A DNA stretch of 64,000 bases, from NCBI GenBank assembly GCA_022376925.1, contig JAIOJX010000002.1:132380831-132444830 (forward strand). Direction: 5' to 3'. A program made the translations under genes and the position numbers. The DNA comes from Tragulus kanchil (lineage: Eukaryota; Chordata; Mammalia; Artiodactyla; Tragulidae). This document shows, piece by piece, positions 1-15,127 of the stretch. The notes beneath the pieces were generated by a model that was given only the letters and a program-made list of their open reading frames with translations, was not told the DNA's origin and searched no databases. Within the stretch, counting starts at the first letter, position 1. Every line of letters starts with the position of its first letter.

Positions 1-298
1 GAGTCTTCTGTCTAGTTTGAATGAACTAAATCCTGTGACAAAATTCTCATTGCAGGCATGATTTCAGCACAACAAAGTGATTTTGGAGCTATGACACCCC
101 ATTTATTTCCAATTACAGAGAAATCTGAGTAGCTGCTTGAAGTTTGCCAGTGTTGTTTTAAAGAAGGCTTTAGTGTTTGAAAAAAATCTAGATTGAAAAG
201 AAGATGCATCTGGGTAGTTTGTGTTTCTTTTGATTTTGCTATGCAAAGATGTTTAAAATGTCATGTGCTGAGTTTTCCTAAACAGCCCTCATGATGCT

Positions 299-2691
<2,393 letters not shown>

Positions 2692-3275
2692 TAATAGGCC
2701 TGTTATCCAACACTGGTGTTTGTGATTCTGTGCTATGCACGGTTAGACATGAACTGGTGTTTCTCAGAATAGCCTGGAATGTAACCCATGTAAAATATCA
2801 TCTCGCTTAAGGTTTGTCTTATTGTGGATATTATGGTACTCTGTTTATGCTCTCTTTGCAGTGATAATAATTAATACCGCCTGAATCTGCCTGCTCAAGA
2901 TTGAAAGCCTGAAAGGCTTTTAAAATGGAGCCTTAACCACTAATTTATTAGCCTTTTGAGCTGAGCCAAGCAATAAATGATGCCTTTTAGTCTACCTGAG
3001 TATACTTGACCAATGTCATAGCTGTTTTATATTTTTATAGCTCTTGTCCCTAAAATGATAAATGCTATTGTTACCCGTTTTTCCTTTTGAAGACCATTTG
3101 TGTTCTAACATGTATACTTTCTTTGCCATTTGGTTTTTCAATTGCGTGCTCTTACTCATTAGCAATACTGAAGGAAGAGTATCTCAGAAGAAATGGTTTG
3201 ATTTTGTACTGCTTCATATTTACTATGACTTTTGGCCATAACCACATTAATTGGCACTTGGTTTTAGCTTATGTG

Positions 3276-3366
3276 ATTTGCATGTTAGATCATATTGAAA
3301 TTTACGACTAAGCCTTATTTGCATTTAAGGTGTTGTACACCTTATTTGCATTTAAGGTATTGTACA
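3276..3366 (+). promoter_or_regulatory. Cluster of three octamer motifs with 27-nt tandem repeat
   Basis: The octamer ATTTGCAT occurs at 3276, 3317 and 3344. The last two lie in a 27-nt tandem repeat (3313-3339 and 3340-3366, one mismatch). POU-domain factors bind this octamer. The same cluster is present in the duplicated copy (from about 4429). Function is inference only. Confidence 0.35.
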
Positions 3367-3410
3367 ATAATGTAAAAATTTATTTATTATGCAAGTAACA
3401 CATATTAATT

Positions 3411-3529
3411 GGAGGGGGAAGTGGCAACCCACTCCAGTATTCTTGCCTGCAGAATCCCATGGACAGAAGAGCCTGGTGGGCCACAGTCCATGGGGTCACA
3501 AAGAGTCGGACACGACTGAAGTGAGTTAA
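3411..3529 (+). mobile_element. Partial Bov-A2 monomer (also at 4564-4682)
   Basis: This is the 3' monomer only: CACTCCAGTATTCTTGCC, a block with AGAGCCTGGTGGGC, and GAGTCGGACACGACTG. The tRNA-like or first-monomer part is missing. Confidence 0.8.
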
Positions 3530-3621
3530 CGTGTAATGCATGTTAATATTTGAAAATCTTTACTTTGTCTCTTTTACTGCCTTGTTCAGCTGTGGGTTCA
3601 AAAGCTCTTAAGAACTTGTAG

Positions 3622-3843
<222 letters not shown>

Positions 3844-4682
3844 TAATAGGCCTGTTATCCAACACTGGTGTTTGTGATTCTGTGCTATGCACGGTTAGAC
3901 ATGAACTGGTGTTTCTCAGAATAGCCTGGAATGTAACCCATGTAAAATATCATCTCGCTTAAGGTTTGTCTTATTGTGGATATTATGGTACTCTGTTTAT
4001 GCTCTCTTTGCAGTGATAATAATTAATACTCGCCTGAATCTGCCTGCTCAAGATTGAAAGCCTGAAAGGCTTTTAAAATGGAGCCTTAACCACTAATTTA
4101 TTAGCCTTTTGAGCTGAGCCAAGCAATAAATGATGCCTTTTAGTCTACCTGAGTATACTTGACCAATGTCATAGCTGTTTTATATTTTTATAGCTCTTGT
4201 CCCTAAAATGATAAATGCTATTGTTACCCGTTTTTCCTTTTGAAGACCATTTGTGTTCTAACATGTATACTTTCTTTGCCATTTGGTTTTTCAATTGCGT
4301 GCTCTTACTCATTAGCAATACTGAAGGAAGAGTATCTCAGAAGAAATGGTTTGATTTTGTACTGCTTCATATTTACTATGACTTTTGGCCATAACCACAT
4401 TAATTGGCACTTGGTTTTAGCTTATGTGATTTGCATGTTAGATCATATTGAAATTTACGACTAAGCCTTATTTGCATTTAAGGTGTTGTACACCTTATTT
4501 GCATTTAAGGTATTGTACAATAATGTAAAAATTTATTTATTATGCAAGTAACACATATTAATTGGAGGGGGAAGTGGCAACCCACTCCAGTATTCTTGCC
4601 TGCAGAATCCCATGGACAGAAGAGCCTGGTGGGCCACAGTCCATGGGGTCACAAAGAGTCGGACACGACTGAAGTGAGTTAA

Positions 4683-6838
4683 CGTGTAATGCATGTTAAT
4701 ATTTGAAAATCTTTACTTTGTCTCTTTTACTGCCTTGTTCAGCTGTGGGTTCAAAAGCTCTTAAGAACTTGTAGACATTGTTGAGAAATCCAGTAGTATT
4801 TTGCAAGCATTGTAGTTATCAAATACCTGTAAAAATTTTCATCCTAAGGAATAACACTGAAGTTTGCTTATAACCATGGATTTGTGTTGCCACTGACCTG
4901 CTCCTTTGTTTCTTCTCGTTCTTAACTCCGCCCTCTCGGGTCTTATTTAATGCCTTATTTCTCGGGTCTAATTTAATGCCTATCTTAACGTTTATCAAAT
5001 GGTTTTAGATTTGTTGTCAATGATGGGGAGAATGGAGACTTCTTTAGATATAGGAGGGTAGGAAGGAGAACAGAATAGACATCTCTTCCCCGATCTGATG
5101 TCTCCATTTTTACATTCCTGTGTTGAATCATTGTGTAATGGTAAAAGAAAAACTGCTTTAACATGTGAGTGCCCGTACCACACATGTGTGTTCTATAGAG
5201 AAAAACCTGGTAAATGTTGTCCTTGATGATTCAGTGGCCTGACCTTGTTTCAGTGCTGTTCCCTCTGAAATTAAATGTCAGCCCCGTCTTGCTGCATTGC
5301 AGTCACTAGTCATCAGGTTGGAAGGTCCAGGCTTCCTGTGTCCTGTTGGGCAACCACACGATGGAGCTTCAGTGCTATTTCCTGGCATAGCAGGAGGTGG
5401 ACGAGCAGGGGAAGAAACATCAATCTAACCATGAAATCTATTTCCTTGTGTTTCTGAAACTGAAAATTGAGAGGAAGTTGAGCTGGACAGGAGGGCAGTC
5501 TCCAGTAAGGACTGAAAACAGACTCCTTGTGGATGCACTGAGTTGCCTGTTGAATTAAAGGAGTCTGGTGTGTGACGTGTTGCACACTGGAGGCACAGAG
5601 CCTTGTTGCTGTGGACGACCTTTTGCGACCTCTAAGTTTTGTAGATGGCTTGTGGTCCTTTGTTATTGCTTTCTTTCCCTAAGTCACTGGTTAGATTCTG
5701 ATGATTTTCACTGACCCACTATGAAGACTCATGAGATAGAAAGAGATCTGTATGATTAATATTTGAAAATTCGTGTAATGCATGTTAATATTTGAAAATC
5801 TTTACTTTGTCTCTTTTACTGCCTTGTTCAGCTGTGGGTTCAAAAGCTCTTAAGAACTTGTAGACATTGTTGAGAAATCCAGTAGTATTTTGCAAGCATT
5901 GTAGTTATCAAATACCTGTAAAAATTTTCATCCTAAGGAATAACACTGAAGTTTGCTTATAACCATGGATTTGTGTTGCCACTGACCTGCTCCTTTGTTT
6001 CTTCTCGTTCTTAACTCCGCCCTCTCGGGTCTTATTTAATGCCTTATTTCTCGGGTCTAATTTAATGCCTATCTTAACGTTTATCAAATGGTTTTAGATT
6101 TGTTGTCAATGATGGGGAGAATGGAGACTTCTTTAGATATAGGAGGGTAGGAAGGAGAACAGAATAGACATCTCTTCCCCGATCTGATGTCTCCATTTTT
6201 ACATTCCTGTGTTGAATCATTGTGTAATGGTAAAAGAAAAACTGCTTTAACATGTGAGTGCCCGTACCACACATGTGTGTTCTATAGAGAAAAACCTGGT
6301 AAATGTTGTCCTTGATGATTCAGTGGCCTGACCTTGTTTCAGTGCTGTTCCCTCTGAAATTAAATGTCAGCCCCGTCTTGCTGCATTGCAGTCACTAGTC
6401 ATCAGGTTGGAAGGTCCAGGCTTCCTGTGTCCTGTTGGGCAACCACACGATGGAGCTTCAGTGCTATTTCCTGGCATAGCAGGAGGTGGACGAGCAGGGG
6501 AAGAAACATCAATCTAACCATGAAATCTATTTCCTTGTGTTTCTGAAACTGAAAATTGAGAGGAAGTTGAGCTGGACAGGAGGGCAGTCTCCAGTAAGGA
6601 CTGAAAACAGACTCCTTGTGGATGCACTGAGTTGCCTGTTGAATTAAAGGAGTCTGGTGTGTGACGTGTTGCACACTGGAGGCACAGAGCCTTGTTGCTG
6701 TGGACGACCTTTTGCGACCTCTAAGTTTTGTAGATGGCTTGTGGTCCTTTGTTATTGCTTTCTTTCCCTAAGTCACTGGTTAGATTCTGATGATTTTCAC
6801 TGACCCACTATGAAGACTCATGAGATAGAAAGAGATCT
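4683..6838. repeat. Tandem duplication 3
   Basis: Copies 4683-5749 and 5772-6838 are spaced 1089 nt apart with a 22-nt spacer. It overlaps duplication 2, so about 137 nt (from 3531, 4683 and 5772) occurs three times. The block looks like unique intronic sequence; I recognise nothing else in it. Confidence 0.93.
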
Positions 6839-6900
6839 TGCTGTGTGAGTTTGTGAATACAGGGCTGGTTTAAGGATATCTGAGTGCACTTTGCATTCTT

Positions 6901-7177
6901 TTTTTCTTTCTTTTGCATGCCTTTTTTTCTTTTTGGCTCAAGTCACTGTTTATTTTTCATCCATCTTTATTCTTTGGCCTGTGTGGGCCTCCCATTGCAG
7001 TGGCCTCTCTCGTTGCAGAGCACTGGCTCTTGGCGCATGTGCTCCAGGCTGGCTCGTAATTGGCCACACTGGTCCAGCCGCTCCACGGCACATGGGATCT
7101 TCCCAGGCAAGGGATAGAACCAGTGCTCCTTGCACTGCAAGGTGGACTCCTTACTCACTGGACCACCAGGGAAGCCC
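6901..7177 (-). mobile_element. tRNA-derived SINE, unnamed family X
   Basis: Read on the - strand it starts GGGGCTTCCCTGGTGGTCCA with a B-box-like block, and has a body ending in AGGCCAAAGAATAAAGATGG. Flanking 14-nt target-site duplications (6887-6900 and 7178-7191, one mismatch) define its ends. Confidence 0.85.
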
Positions 7178-7199
7178 CACTTTGCCTTCTTGACTCTAT

Positions 7200-8632
7200 T
7201 TTAACGAAAACAATTGTAGATGAAATGATTACTTGTATAATTTTTTTTATTTGTCTTGAACTTGAACCACAGTAATTTTGAGGCTTAGGTTAATTTAGGG
7301 GGAAAAATGCAAAGTGTATCTTTCTAATTTCAGTTTGTTTGGTGTATTGACCCAGTTCTGGTTAGGGGTTATTAAATCTAGTCAGAATTCTTTTAAGCAT
7401 CAAAAAGGGGGAAAGTGTGTAATTCAGAAAAGGAGACTTATATATTGCAAAAATGAAAATCCAGCGATGTTTAATTTTTCACCATTGTCAATTTTATAAA
7501 AGGTAATTTATGGTAAGAAAGCATTCAAGCAGCTTGCTAGAGAGTATATAATAAAGTTTCTCATCCACGTCAGTTCCACAGTCTTCTTCAGGCTTCTTAA
7601 ATACGTTTCTAAAGATAGTCTATGCAACTGTACATGTACAGGAAAAAAAAGAATGTCTAATTCAAGCCCATTATAAACAGTTTTGTTTAACTATTTCCCT
7701 AAGCATCCTCTTTAACATGATAGCACCCAAACCCAACTCCCAGTTCCAAGAAGCCCCTTTCTTGCTTTTATTGTCTACTTTTCTTCATAACACTTACCAA
7801 CGCCAAGATGCCATTTTTTCACTTGAGCGTATTGAAGAAACTATTCCTTACCAGCTCGTCAGTGTCTGTATCCTTGTCTGCGTGTGAGTATTGGTGTGCT
7901 GGAGCTGGTTTTACTGGCTCAGGAGAGCTGATTGCTGCATGGGCAGGAGTTTAGTGAGCTGGTTGTTAAACGTGGCCGTTATCGAAGATGACCTCGAAGG
8001 CAAGAACTTACACCATGGAAATTGGCAAACTCTACAAATAGGCTCTTCCTTCTTCTAGCTCGTTGGTAAACATTTACCAGCACTTGCCTGGGCATCGGTA
8101 ACTGTACTTGAAGAGGCCTCTGTTGATCTACTTAGAGATATGTGCAGTTTACTTTGTAAATACAGGTGAAATGAACACCATCAGGCAAGTTTTGCACACA
8201 CATATAAGCAGGGGTGTTGTGTGTGTTTCAAGGAACAGAAGGAGCAGTTAAAAAATAAGAGTTTATTTTAGAAGAGTGATGCCAGGGTTGGAGAAGTCAG
8301 TGATGAAAGGGCCCATTGAGGTTCAGAACTTGCTTTCACTTCTTTATCTTCTGTGAGTTGACATTCCCCGCACTTACAACATGGCTGATATAGTGCCAAG
8401 TGTCCTGTGTAGGCATGAGAGTCTTGGAAAGAAAGGCACTTTCTCCCATACATTTTTTTTTAAATAGCAAGAGAAACCTTCTTCCAGAAATCTCCTTGGC
8501 ACATCACACTTTGGGTCCCACTGGCAAGGATAGGGGCATGTGGCTTGCCCAGCCAGCAACTGGCAAGGAGCTTAGGACAATTGTGATGTAGGTCTGGGGA
8601 GTGAGTCTGCCCCGAGCGTATTTACACACTGT
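7200..8632. other. Intronic stretch, nothing coding recognised
   Basis: A-T rich METTL9 intron sequence between two SINEs. Apart from the inverted repeat arm I see no conserved reading frame, splice-site pair or known repeat here. Confidence 0.5.
7694..7818 (-). repeat. Inverted repeat arm A (L2-like)
   Basis: Its reverse complement matches 9023-9148 at about 90% (my hand alignment: around 12 differences in 125). The content resembles an old L2 3' region. Such similarity is too high for two independent L2 relics and suggests an inverted duplication. Confidence 0.7.
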
Positions 8633-8850
8633 GGGGCTTCCCTTTGTGTCTCAGTGGCAAAGAATCTGCCTGCTAGTGCAGGAGACACAGGAGACAGGGG
8701 TTCGATCCTTGGGTCAGGAAGATCCCCTGTAGTAGGAAATGGTAACCCACTCAAGTATTCTTGCTTGGAAAATCCCGTGGACAGAGGAGCCTGGTGGGCT
8801 ACAGTCCATGGAGTCTCAAAGAGCTGGACACAGCTGCGTGATTGAGCATG
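8633..8850 (+). mobile_element. Bov-A2-type SINE
   Basis: It has head GGGGCTTCCCTTTGTGTCTC, the middle CACTCAAGTATTCTTGC, and end AGAGCTGGACACAGCTG. It is moderately diverged from consensus. Confidence 0.85.
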
Positions 8851-8929
8851 CTCACAGGTGCTGAGCTTGCAGTGAAGGTAGAAGGGATACTCCTGTGACA
8901 CAGAATATCTGTCATTTAAAAAGTGTTTA

Positions 8930-9235
8930 CTGAGTGATGCTGGAAATTAGTAAATGACAAACATACAGGTATTTTTTGTCCTCATGAAGCTTAGTTAGTT
9001 CCAGTGAGGAAGACGGATGGTAAAAAGAATGGCATCTTGTTGTTGGTAACTGTTATGAAGAAAAGTAAACAATAAAAGTAAGAAAGGGGCTACTTGGAAT
9101 TGGGAGTTGGGTTTGGGTGCTATAATGTTAAAGAGGACGCTCGGGGAAAGGCCTTGCTTAGAGGGTGATGAAGGGTAAAGGCCGAAGGAAGTAAGGGTTA
9201 AGGTTGTCTGGATAATACATTTCTAGGAGTGGAGC
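8930..9235 (+). repeat. L2-like segment with inverted repeat arm B (also at 10036-10341)
   Basis: The pattern ATGAAGAAAAGTAAACAATA ... GGGGAAAGGCCTTGCTTAGA ... GAAGGAAG recalls L2 3' ends. Positions 9023-9148 pair with arm A at 7694-7818. L2 assignment is by recollection of the consensus. Confidence 0.5.
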
Positions 9236-9319
9236 TCCTTGTTAAAGAGTGATTTTTCCCCCGAATAGCTACACTGTGATCCTACCACCATTTATTGAGT
9301 AATTATCTTTTCCTCGGTG

Positions 9320-9375
9320 CTTTGAAGTGCCGCCTTTTTCATGAAGTCTTTGAAATGCCGCCTTTATCATGAAGT
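9320..9375 (+). repeat. 28-nt short tandem duplication (also at 10426-10481)
   Basis: Two units, 9320-9347 and 9348-9375, each contain CTTTGAARTGCCGCCTTT and differ at two positions. This small duplication is independent of the 1.1-kb series, since both large copies carry it. Confidence 0.7.
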
Positions 9376-10919
9376 CCTGTTACACGTTTGGCTCTATTCT
9401 CTCAGAATTTTTATGTCTGTATGTGTGACAATACCAAGCTACTTTAACAGCTGTAGCTACAGCATATTAATATCATAGCACTGGTCTTTCCTAGTCAGTT
9501 CCTTTTAGATTTTTCTTGGTTTATTTATCTAGCAGATCAACTTTAGCACTAGCTTCCCTAGTTCCCCTATATTAAATTTATAGGCTAATTTAGGGAGTAT
9601 TACATCTTCCTAGCTAATGATAGGATGTCTTTTAATTTATCCAGTGATGTTCTTTAGTGACAAAATTGTTTTCTTAAAGACCCTGCACAAGTTTTGTTAG
9701 ATTTATTCTAATAGTGTGTGTATTAAATTTTCTTTCTTCATTGTTTAAACAATAAAAAATTTCCAGCTTTTTATAACTGACAAGTGTTTTGTATTTAAGG
9801 TGTTAACATGATGATCTAGTATATTGTAAAATGATTACTACAGTCAGGTTAATTAGCACATTCATTTCCACACATATTTACCTTTTGTGTGTGTGTCTGC
9901 AGAATGCTTAAGATCTGTTCTTTAAGCAAATTTAAAGTGCACTGTTTAGTTTTATGAACTGTAGTCATCAGGGATCCTAGATCCTCAGAATTTGTCCTCT
10001 TATAACCGAGGCCTAGTGTTCTTTGAAAGTGTTTACTGAGTGATGCTGGAAATTAGTAAATGACAAACATACAGGTATTTTTTGTCCTCATGAAGCTTAG
10101 TTAGTTCCAGTGAGGAAGACGGATGGTAAAAAGAATGGCATCTTGTTGTTGGTAACTGTTATGAAGAAAAGTAAACAATAAAAGTAAGAAAGGGGCTACT
10201 TGGAATTGGGAGTTGGGTTTGGGTGCTATAATGTTAAAGAGGACGCTCGGGGAAAGGCCTTGCTTAGAGGGTGATGAAGGGTAAAGGCCGAAGGAAGTAA
10301 GGGTTAAGGTTGTCTGGATAATACATTTCTAGGAGTGGAGCTCCTTGTTAAAGAGTGATTTTTCCCCCGAATAGCTACACTGTGATCCTACCACCATTTA
10401 TTGAGTAATTATCTTTTCCTCGGTGCTTTGAAGTGCCGCCTTTTTCATGAAGTCTTTGAAATGCCGCCTTTATCATGAAGTCCTGTTACACGTTTGGCTC
10501 TATTCTCTCAGAATTTTTATGTCTGTATGTGTGACAATACCAAGCTACTTTAACAGCTGTAGCTACAGCATATTAATATCATAGCACTGGTCTTTCCTAG
10601 TCAGTTCCTTTTAGATTTTTCTTGGTTTATTTATCTAGCAGATCAACTTTAGCACTAGCTTCCCTAGTTCCCCTATATTAAATTTATAGGCTAATTTAGG
10701 GAGTATTACATCTTCCTAGCTAATGATAGGATGTCTTTTAATTTATCCAGTGATGTTCTTTAGTGACAAAATTGTTTTCTTAAAGACCCTGCACAAGTTT
10801 TGTTAGATTTATTCTAATAGTGTGTGTATTAAATTTTCTTTCTTCATTGTTTAAACAATAAAAAATTTCCAGCTTTTTATAACTGACAAGTGTTTTGTAT
10901 TTAAGGTGTTAACATGATG

Positions 10920-11345
10920 ATCTAGTATATTGTAAAATGATTACTACAGTCAGGTTAATTAGCACATTCATTTCCACACATATTTACCTTTTGTGTGTGT
11001 GTCTGCAGAATGCTTAAGATCTGTTCTTTAAGCAAATTTAAAGTGCACTGTTTAGTTTTATGAACTGTAGTCATCAGGGTTATCCTAGATCCTCAGAATT
11101 TGTTCCTCTTATAACCGAGGCCTAGTGTTCTTTGAAAGGCACCTGGTTTCTCCCGCCCACCAGCTTCTGGCAACCACTGTTCTGTTCTCTGGTTCTACAA
11201 GTTTGACTTGTTTCACTTTCAAATATAAGTGAGATCATGTAATATTTGTCTTTCTGTGTCTAGTTGATTTCACTTAGCATAATGGCCTACAGGTTCATCC
11301 ATGCTGTCTCAAATGGCCCTCCAGATATTATGCGTATACAAGACA
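10920..11345 (-). mobile_element. L1 3' relic, antisense
   Basis: Read on the - strand this is an old L1 ORF2-end and 3'UTR pattern; on the + strand it reads CACTTAGCATAATGGCCT and GTTCATCCATGCTGTCTC. Parts also occur at 9815-10029 and 12161-12466 because of duplications 4 and 5. Confidence 0.65.
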
Positions 11346-13282
11346 AGCAGTTTTCGGTGTGTGTTTGTACCAGTTTTGTAACCACTTACCTTATGGGATT
11401 ATTTTAGTGTTTCCAATAGTTTGCACCATTGATTCACTTGGGGTTTAAAAAAATACAGTTACAACGTCTGCAAATGATTTTGCTACTTCTTACTTTTAGA
11501 CTTTTTTTGGTCCAAGTGAATTTGTAGTGACTTCCAAAAAATATTTTTTTTAAATTGTGGAAACCTTTTTTTTTTTTTTTCCACTTTAATGAAAAGCATG
11601 ATTCTGTCTTTTGGCTTGAGATACATATATTTTTTAAATCCTGTCTTATTAAGAGCTTAAAAAAGTCAGGAATCAATGTTGAATACTGTCACCTTTGTTT
11701 TCAGCATCAATGGTGATAGGATTTTTTCTCTGTTATTAAATGAATAGTACCATTCTAATAGGTATCCACTCATGCATCTCTGCACTTATGCAGGATAGTC
11801 TTGTATGTATCACTAGATTATATTTATAAGAACTCTAAATAAAAATGTTAGTGTTAATGTTATTGATAAATGATGGTCTGATCTAATCTTTTATTTGGAG
11901 GATGTTATCTTTCTCTGGTTTTGTTAAACATAATTTCTAAATTCTTTCTAATGCTCTGGAACAGTTTAAATAGCATTGTGGTTGTCATTTTTGAAACTGA
12001 TAGGGTTCTCCTATGAAACCAGCTAGGTCTGTGTTTTAAGAGGATCCTCTTGGCAACTTCCTCACTTTCTCCCAGGGTGAGTGTTTGGATTGAACTAGGC
12101 AGCTTCAGTCTTTAAGCGTCCATCAGTCTAAATAGAAATAAGCATGACTCTGGCAGGACCTAAAGTGCACTGTTTAGTTTTATGAACTGTAGTCATCAGG
12201 GTTATCCTAGATCCTCAGAATTTGTTCCTCTTATAACCGAGGCCTAGTGTTCTTTGAAAGGCACCTGGTTTCTCCCGCCCACCAGCTTCTGGCAACCACT
12301 GTTCTGTTCTCTGGTTCTACAAGTTTGACTTGTTTCACTTTCAAATATAAGTGAGATCATGTAATATTTGTCTTTCTGTGTCTAGTTGATTTCACTTAGC
12401 ATAATGGCCTACAGGTTCATCCATGCTGTCTCAAATGGCCCTCCAGATATTATGCGTATACAAGACAAGCAGTTTTCGGTGTGTGTTTGTACCAGTTTTG
12501 TAACCACTTACCTTATGGGATTATTTTAGTGTTTCCAATAGTTTGCACCATTGATTCACTTGGGGTTTAAAAAAATACAGTTACAACGTCTGCAAATGAT
12601 TTTGCTACTTCTTACTTTTAGACTTTTTTTGGTCCAAGTGAATTTGTAGTGACTTCCAAAAAATATTTTTTTTAAATTGTGGAAACCTTTTTTTTTTTTT
12701 TTCCACTTTAATGAAAAGCATGATTCTGTCTTTTGGCTTGAGATACATATATTTTTTAAATCCTGTCTTATTAAGAGCTTAAAAAAGTCAGGAATCAATG
12801 TTGAATACTGTCACCTTTGTTTTCAGCATCAATGGTGATAGGATTTTTTCTCTGTTATTAAATGAATAGTACCATTCTAATAGGTATCCACTCATGCATC
12901 TCTGCACTTATGCAGGATAGTCTTGTATGTATCACTAGATTATATTTATAAGAACTCTAAATAAAAATGTTAGTGTTAATGTTATTGATAAATGATGGTC
13001 TGATCTAATCTTTTATTTGGAGGATGTTATCTTTCTCTGGTTTTGTTAAACATAATTTCTAAATTCTTTCTAATGCTCTGGAACAGTTTAAATAGCATTG
13101 TGGTTGTCATTTTTGAAACTGATAGGGTTCTCCTATGAAACCAGCTAGGTCTGTGTTTTAAGAGGGATCCTCTTGGCAACTTCCTCACTTTCTCCCAGGG
13201 TGAGTGTTTGGATTGAACTAGGCAGCTTCAGTCTTTAAGCGTCCATCAGTCTAAATAGAAATAAGCATGACTCTGGCAGGAC
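11039..13282. repeat. Tandem duplication 5
   Basis: Copies 11039-12159 and 12161-13282 are spaced 1122 nt apart. It overlaps duplication 4, so roughly 100 nt is present three times. It includes antisense L1 sequence and a poly-T run. One G is gained in the second copy (AGAGGATCC versus AGAGGGATCC). Confidence 0.93.
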
Positions 13283-13490
13283 TGCTCTGTGGGAAGAGCA
13301 TGGGCTTTGGGGGCTGACAGGTCAACCCTTATTACCTGAGCCTCTCATTAAACTTTGAGTTTCATCTGTAAAAATGAGGCTGATACCTACCTTGAGGTTT
13401 GTTGTGAAGATGAAATTATGTATAGGGTATTGACCAACCATGTCTGTCTCGGTGTAGGTGTTTGGTACATTTAGATTATTTTCATGCCAT
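13283..13490 (+). mobile_element. MIR-like SINE (also at 14402-14609)
   Basis: The pattern AGAGCATGGGCTTTGGGG ... CATCTGTAAAAATGAGG ... TACCTACCTTGAGG ... GTGAAGAT follows the MIR core and 3' half. It is strongly diverged, as expected for this old family. Confidence 0.6.
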
Positions 13491-14007
13491 CTTATTCTGT
13501 TACTTCATTTTTATTTATGGCTTTATTGATCAGATTTGTTTATAAGTCTTCACTTTGACGTATTTGTCAGTATTTTTTCATTTTAACGTTGCCTCAAAAT
13601 CTGTGCCTTAAACATTAATTTATGTGGCTCGACTCTACACTTAACTATATGCTTATTATGCCAGGATTTCAAACTCTCTTGGCTCTTGTAGAAAGAAAGA
13701 TATGACTTATTCTGAAAATTTTATTAACACCTTTTGGCATGTAATATAAGTGCTCTTGTCTAGAGGGTAGGGTATATAGACACTAGAATCATGTCTGTCC
13801 ATTTTTGTCTTCAAATTGTTTTCAGTATTATTCTCCTCTGATTGTCTTGGGAAGTGTAAGTCTAAACAAAAGCTATAGCTTAATCCTTTCTGATGGATAG
13901 CCATAAAATTAATGTTAGGGATTCAGTGAATAGTCATGAAGAGGCGTGAGGATCAGTGGCTAGAGAGTGAGGTGTACTTCATATCTCAGTTGAAAGGCTG
14001 AAAAATT

Positions 14008-14274
14008 TCTTTTTTCTTTTTTTTAATTTTGGCCTCTTTTGTATTGACCTTTCACTTATTTTCATCCATCTTTGTTCTTTGGCCTGTGTGGGCCTCCCGT
14101 TGCAGTGGCCCCTCTCGTTGCTGAGCACTCACTCTAGGCGCATGCGCTCCAGAGCGCTGGCTCATAATTGGATACACCGATCCAGCGGCTCCGTGGCATG
14201 TGGGATCTTCCCAGGCCAGGGATCGAACCAGTGCCCCTTGCACGGCAAGGCAGACTCTTTACTCACTGGACCAC
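14008..14274 (-). mobile_element. Family X SINE, 5' end cut off by duplication junction
   Basis: This is identical to the SINE at 15128-15404 except that its terminal CAGGGAAGTCC is missing, because the duplicated block ends at ACTGGACCAC. It is a duplicate, not an independent insertion. Confidence 0.85.
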
Positions 14275-15127
14275 TTTTTAAGAGGATCCTCTTGGCAACT
14301 TCCTCACTTTCTCCCAGGGTGAGTGTTTGGATTGAACTAGGCAGCTTCAGTCTTTAAGCGTCCATCAGTCTAAATAGAAATAAGCATGACTCTGGCAGGA
14401 CTGCTCTGTGGGAAGAGCATGGGCTTTGGGGGCTGACAGGTCAACCCTTATTACCTGAGCCTCTCATTAAACTTTGAGTTTCATCTGTAAAAATGAGGCT
14501 GATACCTACCTTGAGGTTTGTTGTGAAGATGAAATTATGTATAGGGTATTGACCAACCATGTCTGTCTCGGTGTAGGTGTTTGGTACATTTAGATTATTT
14601 TCATGCCATCTTATTCTGTTACTTCATTTTTATTTATGGCTTTATTGATCAGATTTGTTTATAAGTCTTCACTTTGACGTATTTGTCAGTATTTTTGCAT
14701 TTTAACGTGGCCTCAAAATCTGTGCCTTAAACATTAATTTATGTGGCTCGACTCTACACTTAACTATATGCTTATTATGCCAGGATTTCAAACTCTCTTG
14801 GCTCTTGTAGAAAGAAAGATATGACTTATTCTGAAAATTTTATTAACACCTTTTGGCATGTAATATAAGTGCTCTTGTCTAGAGGGTAGGGTATATAGAC
14901 ACTAGAATCATGTCTGTCCATTTTTGTCTTCAAATTGTTTTCAGTATTATTCTCCTCTGATTGTCTTGGGAAGTGTAAGTCTAAACAAAAAGCTATAGCT
15001 TAATCCTTTCTGATGGATAGCCATAAAATTAATGTTAGGGATTCAGTGAATAGTCATGAAGAGGCGTGAGGATCAGTGGCTAGAGAGTGAGGTGTACTTC
15101 ATATCTCAGTTGAAAGGCTGAAAAATT

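Larger units (their letters stand above)
8920..11138. repeat. Tandem duplication 4
   Basis: Copies 8920-10029 and 10026-11138 are spaced 1106 nt apart and joined at a shared AAAG. They carry an L2-like segment and the start of an antisense L1. Small indels occur near the right end (GGGATCC versus GGGTTATCC). Confidence 0.93.
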
